Positions 47,090 through 57,950 of a stretch of 64,000 nt of DNA are shown one piece after another. The notes beneath the pieces are model-generated. The model worked only from the letters and a program-made list of their open reading frames with translations. It was not told the DNA's origin and made no database searches. A program made the translations under genes and the position numbers. Source of the DNA: Odobenus rosmarus divergens (taxonomy: Eukaryota > Chordata > Mammalia > Carnivora > Odobenidae); contig NW_004450478.1 in assembly GCF_000321225.1 (NCBI RefSeq), forward strand, positions 1,042,820-1,106,819, in the 5' to 3' direction. Position 1 is the first letter of the stretch. Each line of letters begins with the position of its first letter.

Positions 47090-47300
47090 AGTGTAATATT
47101 GATGTAATGCATAGTCCTTAAAATTGGAAACTACAGAGTCTAGGCTTGTATTACAACCTTGAACAAAAAATACTTTTCCATTCTCTGAGCCTTGGTGCTT
47201 TATTCATAAAATGGGGATATTCGACAAGCAACAAATATTAACTGAATAATAATACTTAATATAATAACTTCTTACATTAACATTTTGTTTATAGTTTTGA
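47090..47300 (-). repeat. MIR SINE remnant, antisense
   Basis: 'ctgagccttggtgctttatt', 'cataaaatggggatattcga' and 'gaataataatacttaatata' follow antisense MIR. Confidence 0.7.
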
Positions 47301-47529
47301 GTGAGAAAACATGCTGTGAACACACTAAAATTTGATCCAAGGATGGATGGTATTATTTGGCAACTCCAAGGACTGTTTTCTTTCATCTCTATGCATATGT
47401 TTCAAACACATATCATATTGAATAAGACCACCACTAGCTCCTCCATTCACCATGTTCCCTAGCACAGGAGGTGGTTCTACCATATGCTTGGTATTCAGTC
47501 CAGAAACCTGGGTGTTATACTTGTGACCT

Positions 47530-48285
47530 CCCTCAACTCACCTGCCACATCCTGGCCATGAACAAGTCTGTTGATTGTACCCAGATAGCTCGCAAAGCCA
47601 CCCATTTCTCGGCATAGCTGCTGCCACTGTCATCTGCCCCCACTCCTGGTACTTGCAGTAAATCCCAAGAGACCCCTCACATTTTTCTCTTGCCCACCAC
47701 CTTTCTATTCTCCACTCTGGGGCCAGAGTAAAAATTTAAAAGTACAAAAGTGACCATGTTACCTTCCAGTCTAAAACCCTATAATTGCTTCTCACTAGCC
47801 TTAAGGTAATGTCCAAAGTCATGATGAGACCCTCCTGACTCTGCCTGTCCCCTAATCCATCCTCACCTCAGGCTACTCTCCTACTTTCCGGGACTAGACA
47901 TCGGCAATTTTGGAATTGCTGCAGAACTACCTCATACCACCTCTTGCTCACATCTTAGCCACATTAAACTGCTCCCTTTTTCTGGAATATTGTTACCCCT
48001 TCTTCACTTGGGTGAATCCTACTGATCCTCAAAATCTACTTGTTGACACCATTTCCGTAGCAAGGCCTTTCCCAATTCCTCTCACCAAGTTAGATCCCCC
48101 CGTTAGTGAGAATCTCATACCTTTCACTTTCCTTCTGAAAACAGTCATGACACTTCAGTTTCTTATTTTACAAGCTTGTCTGGCTTATTCACAGCTGTAA
48201 CCCTAGAGTCTAGAGCAGGTCATCATACATATATAGACGTTCAAAAATTGTCAGCTGTAACAGGTAAATGAATGAATAAAATAAA
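47530..48285 (+). repeat. Long L2 fragment
   Basis: 'ccataattgcttctcactag'-type start ('taaaaccctataattgcttc' near 47773), 'aggtaatgtccaaagtcatg', 'tctggaatattgttacccct', 'gtagcaaggcctttcccaat' and the 'gaatgaataaaa' end match L2 over about 750 bp. The 96-codon plus frame at 47910-48200 lies in this old L2 and is most likely a remnant or chance frame. Confidence 0.85.
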
Positions 48286-49134
48286 AGTCCTAACCATTCA
48301 GCTGACTGAGATAGGAATCAGTCTATTTCATCTTGAGACCTCTCAGCAGGATTGAGCATTGGCTGTGGTTTCTTCTGCAACTTGTCAAGTGTATTAGTGT
48401 TTCATATAAAGTTCGAGAGCAGGGATAATACCTTACTTCCTTTTCTCTACTTGGAGACCCAGTAAAATGATGAAAGCATTGTAAGAACCACACAAATATG
48501 AGTAGTTATAAGGGAAGGACTGAGATTTTTTTACCAAAATGTGAAAGATTGAAAATACAACAGAGATCATCAGATGAATGGTTGTTAACTTCCTTCAGAA
48601 CAGACTCCCTGGAGCACATATATTTATTCCGGACATGTCTCCATCTTTCATGATATGTAATAATCCTTTTCTAAAAAATTATATTCAGGGTCATAAAACC
48701 TTTCTTTGGAATGCTTTCACCAATTGCAAATATTTGACTTTCAAGTGTAGCTTTGAATTTTTAAATCATCCAAATTTAAGAGCTACAGACGGTAAGGATA
48801 ATTGCAGGGACAAACCAGTGTTTTTGAGCTTGAGGAGAAAAAGTAGAAAAACAATGGAACCAAATTTCTTGGATACGTTTTAAATGCTCTAGGAAAAATT
48901 CTTAAAGAATTTCAAAACCACTTAAAACAATGGAATAGGAAGACTTCAAATGGCAATATTAATTTGCTTGTTTAGGGATAAGTTTTTTTTTTTAAATCAA
49001 TCCCGGGACCAAGGACACTATTGCTAAATTCTAAAACACAGCTGTGGCCTTCCTGCTCTAGAAGCTACTACCCAGTGTCTGAGTGCTTCCTGGGCCTCTA
49101 ATTTCACAGCTATTCTCTTGATAGATTGGTTTAT
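48286..49134. other. AT-rich stretch, no gene
   Basis: No named repeat. A 101-codon plus frame (48578-48883) shows no domain. Confidence 0.4.
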
Positions 49135-49260
49135 TTGTTCCCTGATTGATGCACTTATTTATTCATTTATTCATTTATTTAACAAATACATAGTGATCAG
49201 AAATTATGTGTTAGAGAAGGGATATATAACAATGTCCTAAAAAACAAAAATCTTACTTTG
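49135..49260 (+). repeat. Possible old L1 3' UTR start
   Basis: 'ttattcatttattcatttat', 'ttaacaaatacatagtgatc' and 'atgtcctaaaaaacaaaaat' fit the opening of an old L1M 3' UTR, including its (ATTC/ATTT) run. Confidence 0.45.
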
Positions 49261-50079
49261 TGAGTTTGGAGTCAGAGCAAGATCCAAAATTATGACCACA
49301 GACTGCAGAAGTCATATGCATAAGAGTATTTCAGGTTTACTGAAAGGAAGAACTTAAGTTAGCTGCAAATTCCTTATTACTGTTATATAATAAGCACTCT
49401 TCCTTATTATTAAATATTTATGTTTGCACTAAAGAGTCTAGAGCATGTTTCTTTGTATTTTAACAATGCTTCATGGACTATGTTTGCCGTGGATGTTATT
49501 ATTTTTTGCGTAATTAAGTAATGAAGCAATTAGCACAGCAGGCACCTGTCAGCTAGATAGTGGTTAAAATTTGTGACTAACTAGGATTTTTTCTGTGTTT
49601 GCCAATATTCTCCTTCTTACTCAAGGAAGCTGCGTTTTTTTCACCGTGAAGAAATCAAGCTCCCTTCATATCTGCAGTTTTGCCCATATAATAATGTAAC
49701 GAGATGAGTCTTAACAAAACAAAACGTCTTGGTGGCATGAACGCATGCACCGGGGAGCTGGCTGTGAAGATCTGTGAAGTAAATTCTTAAGAATGTCATT
49801 TAGGTTTAAAAAAAAACATATAGAGGCAGAAGCGTTTTTTGCACGATCCCTAAATTGGCAGCTCCTTTGTCTACAGCGCACCAAGTATATCACAGCTCGG
49901 TTCTTCTGCACTAGGCCTACACACCCTCTGATACATCAACCACCCGAAACTGTTAGGGACTGCAGAACTCAAAGCAGGAAGCCCGGCACTTATAAATCCC
50001 ACCTTTGGGGCTCCATTATGTAAACTAAGCAGAGAGAGAGGGTAATTCATCCAGACTCAAGGACCACCATGTAATTCCA
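49261..50079. other. Unique stretch with CpG-retaining part, no gene
   Basis: The part at about 49620-50030 keeps more CpGs than its surroundings and has no named repeat. It includes 'cttataaatc' at 49989-49998. Two overlapping opposed frames here show no domain. Promoter-like reading is unsupported. Confidence 0.3.
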
Positions 50080-50190
50080 TTCAACAGGTGATCATTGTGT
50101 ATCATTCCATGCCAGCACTACACTCTCTGAGCCGAAGATGAGTAAGAAGTGCCGTCTGCCCTTGAGGGACAAAGTCTGGACTAAGTGAGT
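50080..50190 (+). repeat. Possible old L1 3' UTR fragment
   Basis: 'attcaacaggtgatcattgt', 'atgccagcactacactctct' and 'tgcccttgagggacaaagtc' fit the start of an old L1M 3' UTR. Confidence 0.4.
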
Positions 50191-50369
50191 AACTAACTTT
50201 GATTCATAGTTACATCACATTTCAAAACACGTACCAAGTGCCAATAAATGTTTGCTACATTTTGAGTCTAAGAAGTTCTCAATTTGAGTCTCTACAACCT
50301 AGAATCTAGCTTTTTTAAAAAACAGACTTCTAAAGAAGAGTCGAATTAAATAAATTGGTGAACATAGTA

Positions 50370-50550
50370 AAAAGAGTGTAGGCATTAAGTCTGAAGACCA
50401 AGTTCATCCTTTGTTTCTCACTTTCCATATAAATCCAAAACTTCTTTGAGTCCAGAATGTGTGGATTATAGTAATACCTGTTCTGCCAAGGCATAGCATT
50501 GTAACCAGACTCAAAATAGATGATGGATTGGGAGAGTACTATTCTTCTTC
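50370..50550 (-). repeat. Possible MIR remnant, antisense
   Basis: 'gtgtaggcattaagtctgaa', 'gattatagtaatacctgttc' and 'agcattgtaaccagac' loosely follow antisense MIR. Confidence 0.4.
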
Positions 50551-51993
50551 AATTTTTTTTTCTTTAGAATATTTGCATTTCTTGCCTATTTCAGGCAATT
50601 GTCCACTTGAGGAATAAAAAACCACTGTAGGGTAATACTTTCGTTGAGCATCAACAATACTATACAAACACAGAAAAGATCCCATTTCTATCTGCTTCTG
50701 ATATAAGCATTAACCTAAGGCCACAATTGCTCATGCCGTTCCAGTGCTTATTTTGTATGTGGATAAGTAGTTTAACTTGATTTAATCACTGTTTAGGTGA
50801 AAAAGAAACCCATCTATGGTGAATTTTTACCAAGTCAGAGTTGGGGAATATTTTCTTCAAATTTCTTAAGATGACTGAAGTGCTTGAAGTGTCTTTCTCC
50901 CTATCAGTAGTCTGAAGAACGTGATAGCCATCACAGAGTTCTAAGACCTAGTTCGAAGAGATGAGCTCCTGGGTAGCTTTTGCTGAGAGTTTGAAAATGA
51001 AGACCCCAGTGGAATGTCTGCCTCAAAGCTAAAATAAAGTATAAAGAAGCAGACCCTGGAAGATAACCATTCTTCAAAAATGCAAACACAACCGATACGG
51101 GAAACAGTAAAGATAAACCTCAAAAATGCATTAAAATTGAGATAGTAGATTATATTGGCTTACAGAGTAGAGGAGAAATGAAGTGGCTGCAGTCAAGGTC
51201 AGAGTAAAAAGTTTGGCAGATAAATTTAGGATTAGGGTCTTTCTTCGGAATTTCTTAGATGCGTGCTGCTAAAGAAGCTATTTCCTGCATGCTCATGAGC
51301 TGTTCTTCTCTTTCCCATTTTATTGTTTAAGCTCAATACAGAGTAATGGAGAGTTGTAAGACATCTTTGGTGCAGGCATTCCATGACTAGCACTCTTCAA
51401 GAGATTTGGAATCTGTAAGGCTCACTGAACCACAAACTGACTGAGAGACAGAAGCATTCAGAACCATAAATTTAAGAGAACCCCTAAGTATACCTCTAGG
51501 GATGGTGAGGACCAAAACAGATATCGTAGAAAACTAAGTTGCAAAAGGGATAATTTTCCCTAACATTTGGGGAGGGATTTAGATACCCTCCCTAATTAAA
51601 AACGAGATGCTTAAGTTTATTCTCTTGAGGATTAAATTTCATGTGGATCCTAAAAGAGTCCCGTGGATAGAATATGATATTACCCCATAGGAAAGGAGTA
51701 GAGATGATATATGTATGGTTCTCAGTTTGATGACAAATAATTTCCTTTTTAAGATTTTGAGAATAAAAGTCCTATTTGTAAATAGTGCTTTCATACTGAG
51801 AAGCCTTACATACCTCCCTCTACTTCAAAATAGAAAGTTCTCGCTGGAAATTAAAAGTGTGTTTGCACCCAGCAGGTGCTTCATACATGCTTTGGGCTTG
51901 TATAGAAATGAAAGAGACCATTAAAAGTATTAAAGATAATACCAGTTATTTAAAATCATACCCATCATTGGGAGACAGGGCTTATGTGTTTAA
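50551..51993. other. Unique AT-rich stretch, no gene
   Basis: No named repeat or coding feature. Confidence 0.4.
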
Positions 51994-52056
51994 GTGCGCA
52001 CGCGTGCATGCGTGCGTGCGTGCATGTGTGTGTAGAGAGAGAGAGACAGAGAGAGA
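51994..52056. repeat. Alternating purine-pyrimidine tract joined to (GA)n
   Basis: From 51994 to 52034 (41 bp) purines and pyrimidines alternate without a break, mixing GC, GT, AC and AT steps including several CpGs. A GA run follows (52033-52056). The two overlapping frames (51857-52168 plus, 51965-52231 minus) are translations of this tract. Confidence 0.97.
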
Positions 52057-53939
52057 GGCTTATAAAAATGAAAAACAAAAATATACAGATTGTCACTTTG
52101 CCAGGTTCCTCTTCAGTGATAGTCTGCTGAGAGTGGTTTCCAGCCCATTTTTCAAGAATGAATTTTAGAATGGTTTTCCTTTGGTACTTCATATATATAC
52201 TGGAGAGAACTTCAAATGCTAGCAGACACATGCACCTTGGTGCTACTGAATAAAGCCTGGAGAAGGAGCTACAACAACTTTGGTAGTGTCGGAGAGATTG
52301 CAGGGAAGAGATCTTCTTGGCGTCGGAAGACAGAAAATTCTATCAATTTTTCTAACTTTATTCACAGAGCAAATACAAGTGAAACAGAATAACTCTGGAA
52401 GAGAACAGAATCAGGAGGTCCTCTTTTACTGTAGGATTTTAGGGGGCTTCTCTTTTCAATATGATACATTTTTAAGTACCAGGGAACAAAACTTAAGAAA
52501 CAGTAAGGCTGGTCTTTTAATACTGAGTAAAATGATTCCTTCCAAAAGATGCGAGGGATACAACCATGGGTCGCTGCCCCTTTGCTTTAAAATATGATAC
52601 TCCCTCTTCTAGCAGGGAGCAGTGTGACTCCGCCTGTGGGGAGAAAAGCCATATTTCTCCCATTCTTCCCATTGCTGTTGGTCATCTACAGCATGGGCAT
52701 AGTGGTTTTTATAGATTCATGTCAGTACTTGTCTATCATGCTGAGCTATTAGACACAAACTCAGGATACAGGAAATACAGGCAGCAGATACAAGTAATGA
52801 GTGTATCCAATCCAACTCTACCATTCTTAAAACTGAAAAGTTTGACCGCCTTGTTCTGGTACGTGTCTGGGTCGTGTGGGGAATAATTCTGTGCCAGCTA
52901 GCAAGTGCAGTCGCTGGAAACTAACAGACACTTCACACAAAGAGATTTTTCCACCCCCAGGGGTGGGGTTTGTGTCAAAGCCTTAGCATCACTCATGCCC
53001 CATCGTATTTAAAAAAGTATTTTTTGTTTACCAAACAATCTTAGTACTGAAAACTAGAAAGTTAGATGCTCCATACAACTCTCCTATCCACACATACACA
53101 TCGCACTACTTCCGACACATTCATTTTTTAGACTTACGGATAGTTTAAATGTAGCTTTTTTAATAACACTGAATGCTTTCAAAGATTGATTATTCAGCAG
53201 TATTTCTTCTTTCCCTCTGTGGTTTTAGCCAACCCTGTGGCGTGTATTGATGAAAAGTCTTGTAATATATTGAGCCTTCACTGAAATTTATTGTCCTTTT
53301 TAGATGACACATATAAATATCCTAAATGAAATGTTGGCACTGCCATCAAAGTACTAAAATATGTCATCATTCCTCTCCAGCAATTTCATATTTTACGTGT
53401 GTTTGATGTTAATGTGAATGTTATATTCGGGCTTAATAAATATATGGTAAGAAGAAAAGTAAATGTCAATAGGCTTTTTGAACCCTTTCATTAAATGGTT
53501 ATGTTGCATAAAAATACATCATAAACATAAGAGGCATTGTAAATCTTGTTTATCAACATTATATAGTTCCATATATTTAAATGATTTATATTTGTATAAA
53601 CATATATTTCCATTGAGAACAGCCTAAAGTTATAACGCAAATTCTTCAAAAATGTCTTATAAGAGGAAAATTTTTATGTTAGTTGTTTTGTGAATTCGCT
53701 TATTACTAATAGCTCATGGTGTAAATCCTTCATTTGGTTTCTTGTTCGGAAAGCTATTGTTCAGCCATTGGAGAGATCTAGCTGAGGACCAGGTTGGTGG
53801 CATGATTTGCATTTTTTGCTACATGAGATAACATTTCTCATAGGAGGATTAGAGAAGGAAGACAAGGGAAAGAGAGATAGCTGAGGAATGCTATTTCTAC
53901 AACCAGTGTGGGCTGTCTAATTATCCAGAGAATTGAAAT
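52057..53939. other. Mostly unique stretch, no gene
   Basis: Two overlapping plus frames (52280-52597, 105 codons; 52566-52886, 106 codons) show no domain, and neither has a supporting promoter or splice context. No named repeat. Confidence 0.35.
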
Positions 53940-54490
53940 GGAATCTGATTGAAGTCCTCGGGGCTTCGTTTAGGCCAGCTGCTTAGTTAACCCAGCAGTT
54001 CCAATTACCTAGACACTGTGTAGATCCGGCATCAGCTCATTCAGGGGCTGTCCTTTTGGCAGCCCCCAGCTAATCCGGTGATGTTGAACCCAAGAGGAAC
54101 ACATGGGGAAAATGAAACGAGACAGTCTTTCTGGAATGGCTACTCAAAAAGGCCCTGTGCCCTTCAGAGGCCCTGGAGACAGGCAGGCAAGAAGATTTCC
54201 AGCCAAGCTTTCGCCCCACTGGCATGCTTTTAGAAACCAAAATAATCCATGACCTTGTGTAAATCACATTGATAATGGACATTTTCTCCAAGTGCCTGCC
54301 TCTCTTTTCCTCTGGGTACCTGACTCCCACTGACTTTAATTGGACTTCTGCGTGGGCACCCCGGGAGAAATGTCCCCCAGATGCAATGGGCTGTTGGATA
54401 AAACTTCAAAGTGTCTCTGCTTAATATCCATGCAATGACATGAAATGAAATAAGACACTATTAATGTCATTATTACTTCACTCAATTGGA
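53940..54490. other. Repeat-poor block, possible conserved non-coding element
   Basis: No repeat is recognisable. The stretch is richer in GC than its surroundings and dense in TAAT-type homeodomain-like words ('gcttagttaaccc', 'cattgataatgg', 'gactttaattggac', 'actattaatgtcattattac'). Real conservation needs an alignment. Confidence 0.25.
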
Positions 54491-55234
54491 TATTCCTTTT
54501 AAAGTGAGATTCTTGTTAAAACTTTTCTGAGCAGTTTCCCTTTTCTTCCCACATTTGATACTTAAAAATCCGATCATAAAATTTCCTGGAAATAGTAACC
54601 AGTGTTCTGTGTTATGGAACAGAAAGATAAAAGATAATGAAAAAGAAAGAAAAAAAGAAAAGCACAGCGCTCTCATCTCCACCTACTAACAGGTAGCCCA
54701 AAACACCAGCCATTGTCATTTCCTGACAAGATAAGAACCCTTGACCTCATGGTTGCTGGGATTTTGATACCTGGTTTAAGTTCATATAACAAAACTATTA
54801 TTGAATCAGAATATAATTAAAATATTGCTGGATGCTTGCTATTGGGATTCTCTTTGTAAGGTGCTTCATTTTCTCTATATCCTTATGAGAGCTGACTATC
54901 GCCAGATTTTTTAAAATCTTTTCCCTATGTATATCACAAATACATCTCAGGATCAAAGATACTGATCTTGCCTTCAAAGAGAAATCCACATACAGACTTG
55001 CCCTTTCACATAATAGAAAATATAATGTTACTTACACAAATTTTTATTATATATTTTGCATATGTCTTTTATATACATTTCTTATTCTATAAAATATACT
55101 ACGTAGATGTAATGAAATACTTTAAAGAGAAATCAAGATGTTTCAGTGTAGTTTAACAGGCTTTTTTCTCTTTTGGTAGATATTCCACTTCTTTAAGGCA
55201 AGAACTATGTTTTATCATAAGAATGAACATTTAT
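54491..55234. other. AT-rich stretch, no gene
   Basis: A purine run (about 54636-54662) and otherwise nothing recognised. Confidence 0.4.
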
Positions 55235-55605
55235 AAACTACCTCAGAGTTTACAAAACATTTTCACATACTTTGCCTATTTAAATCTGACTATGTCTCTA
55301 TGAAGTAGACATTGTAGATTTAAAAAAACTGGTTCTTGGGGTGCCTGGGTGGCTCAGTCGTTAGGCATCTGCCTTCGGCTCAGGTCACGGTCCCAGGGTC
55401 CTGGGATCGAGCCCCACATCGGGCTCCCTGCTCAGCGGGAAGCCTGCTTCTCCCTCTCCCCCCCACCCCCCCCCCGCTTGTGTTCCCTCTCTCGCTGTCT
55501 CTGTCTCTGTCAAAAAATAAACAAATAAAACTTTTTTAAAAAATGGTTCTTAAAGCAATTACACATCTAAAAAACAAAATAACTAGGACTTTAATAATGT
55601 TGTAT
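55235..55605 (+). repeat. MIR remnant split by a Can-SINE
   Basis: 'cagagtttacaaaacatttt', 'acatactttgcctatttaaa' and 'tgaagtagacattgtaga' run up to the SINE. After it 'aaagcaattacacatctaaa' and 'actaggacttt' continue. This fits sense MIR, though the right part is diverged. Confidence 0.55.
55338..55537 (+). mobile_element. Can-SINE
   Basis: 'gggtgcctgggtggctcagt' head, 'gggatcgagccccacatc' B-box, a C-rich run inside the CT body (about 55459-55476) and 'caaataaaacttttttaaaa' tail. The target repeat '..tggttctt' occurs on both sides (55330-55337 and about 55544-55551). Confidence 0.96.
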
Positions 55606-57351
55606 GATACCAAAGTCACATGCAAAAAAGCATGTGGAAAAAACCACAATATGTATCGGAATTTCTCTAATAAAATTTTCAACGCTACAATACTAATAAC
55701 GTCTGTTATATGGTGATGTCCAGCTTCCAGAGTATGTTATTCTAGAAAAGCCATCACAAAAATTCTTCCAGGTGCAGCTGTCCCTAGCTATGCACATAGT
55801 AAACATGAAAAAAAATGTTTGCTAATTAAATGAATGACAAATTCAGAGTAGCATACGGTAAAAACTCTGACAGAGTAAGGTACTATCTTCTGAAGCCATT
55901 CTTTATTCCACATATAAATATCTTTTTGTGCTTAAGTCAGGACATAAGAATATTAGCCATGGGAAATGCAGTTTTAATCTTGTGAGTGACATTAACATAA
56001 TAAGAATAAAATTTAAGATGATAGACCTTCTTATGATAGGCTGCAGTTGCTGAATGTCAACATAGAATATTCTAATTTGTGAAATTAACTTTATCATACA
56101 ATATTGAAACTTCCATACATTTCTCAAAACCTTTAACTTAGAAATATATAATACTCAATTGTAAAAGCATGCTCTGTACCATAAGTGCATATGATTTGAT
56201 CAGAGTCACAGATGTTTATATCTCAAACTATATAGTGTTTCATTTTAAATGTCTATGAGGGGTTTAGGAAAATAAATGACTCACACTATTTCAGGCTTTG
56301 GGGAAATCATCTCAACATTTTGGAAGCTACAGTCCTTTTAAAGACCAATTATGCTTGGAAGACTGACAAATAAGGAAGAAAATAACCTTTTTTTCAAAAC
56401 TTGATTTTGATATTTACAGTAAAACAATTGTATAGTTTTTAATATAATGTTATTAGCTTTATATGTTCTGTTATTATTAGCTATTTTTAAGGCATATTAT
56501 CAGGAAAACTATAAGTCATCTAGACTTATTTCCTCATACTGGCTCACCAAAAAACATGTCAAAATGAACTTTGGTGAAAGTATATATGTGTTTAAAGTGA
56601 GCTATGTTTAAAGATTAACATATCTTAGTTCTTAAGAAACTGAATGAAATCTCTGTAGGGACGCAACTTACCACATTTGAGAATTTAGGGTAATATTTAA
56701 AGACTAGGACAGGAATTTTAGAATATTCCATAAAGAGAAAGAAAATATAAGAGTGTCAAATAATCATTATATTTGGGAGAGATATCCATTTCAGGGACAT
56801 TCCTGTTTTCGAGTCTACTCGAAAATATATTAGTCACATACTTGAACTTAGTTCCATTTCTGAGGCCCAGAGATTCCAGCCAGACAGTATTACCAAATAA
56901 AATCTGACAATTCTAGAAAGGTAAATACTATAAATGATAGACCTGTTAACTCTACCAAGGAAACTGCTCGGATAAATGATTTAAAAATCAATTTCCAAAC
57001 CTCTAGAAAAGAATGAGTACCAGGAAATGGCAATATTTAATTTCTATAATACTAAATAATGTTAGCATAAAATATGTCAAAGCAAAGAAATCATTAGCAA
57101 AGATTTTATTTCTGGTCATGATGACAGCATCCGGTTTTGTCTCAACTGGATTAAATGTTCCTTGTGGGCAGAAAATGTTTGTCTTTTTCACAAAGCTAGA
57201 GATGCGCACATCACAAAAATCCACTTAATAATTTTGGGACAGGTTTAGGTTCCGTTTGCTGGCAAATACCTGTCACTATCAGAAGCCAGGTCCTATCTTT
57301 AGAAGTTAATTAAGAACACTTTTACTTAAGAGCAAGGCCTTCTACAGAAAT
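55606..57351. other. AT-rich stretch, no gene
   Basis: Two overlapping opposed frames (57003-57224 minus, 57013-57228 plus) share one AT-rich stretch and show no domain. No named repeat. Confidence 0.4.
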
Positions 57352-57372
57352 TGTGTGTGTGTGTGTGTGTGT
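57352..57372. repeat. (TG)n microsatellite
   Basis: About ten TG units. Confidence 0.95.
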
Positions 57373-57852
57373 AATATTTATCCCTTCTTCTAATATATTC
57401 TAGACTCAAAATAACCGTTGTCAGTAATTCTTCTAAACTCTTGTACTTTTGTTTTCTGATTGGGATTTGGTCCTGTCTACATGTATAGAATAGAAGCAGA
57501 CTCTATTTTTGCCATGTTTGTATTGATGGTTTTTAGCGGTATCTGAAGTGTGATAGACAATGAATAGACATTCTATTTTTAATGTGTTGCTGGTTTGGTT
57601 TTTTTCTGTGAAGTTCTGCCTCTCTGCAAGCTTTGTATATGTTCTATATCTGACTTTAATCTTTCTTTGTGCCTACTTCAGTGATCCCCATTCAGGAGGG
57701 CATTTGTTATATGTTGTTAAATGACTCAGGAAACTGGTTTAGTAAAACAGATACACGTTCAGAAGTAGTTCCAGTCCTCACATCTAAATGAAGAGATTGA
57801 ACAGAACTGTAGCCCTGGGCCTCATTGCTATAAAAGTCTGCCTACCAGCTGG
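57373..57852. other. Unique stretch, no gene
   Basis: Nothing recognised. Confidence 0.4.
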
Positions 57853-57950
57853 ACATGTGATAAATGGCATGTTAATACAGGTTCACAGAGCCAATGGATG
57901 ACCACATGATAAATGGCCTGCTAATATAGGATTATGTGTCTAATGGCCAG
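57853..57950. repeat. Imperfect tandem duplication of about 50 bp
   Basis: Unit 1 (from 57853) reads 'acatgtgataaatggcatgt' and 'taatacagg' and ends 'ccaatgg'. Unit 2 (from 57904) reads 'acatgataaatggcctgcta' and 'atatagg' and ends 'tctaatgg'. Same order, with a 2-bp indel and several substitutions. Confidence 0.85.

Noticed and set aside
47910..48200. 96-codon plus frame with a leucine/proline-rich product
   Set aside because: Lies wholly within the L2 fragment; most likely a remnant or chance frame in old repeat DNA.
49980..50000. 'cttataaatc' as a TATA box of a promoter
   Set aside because: No downstream reading frame, initiator or transcript evidence; a single AT-rich word is not enough.
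51857..52231. Overlapping 103- and 88-codon frames on opposite strands, Cys/Arg/His-rich
   Set aside because: Both are translations of the alternating GC/GT tract and the GA run.
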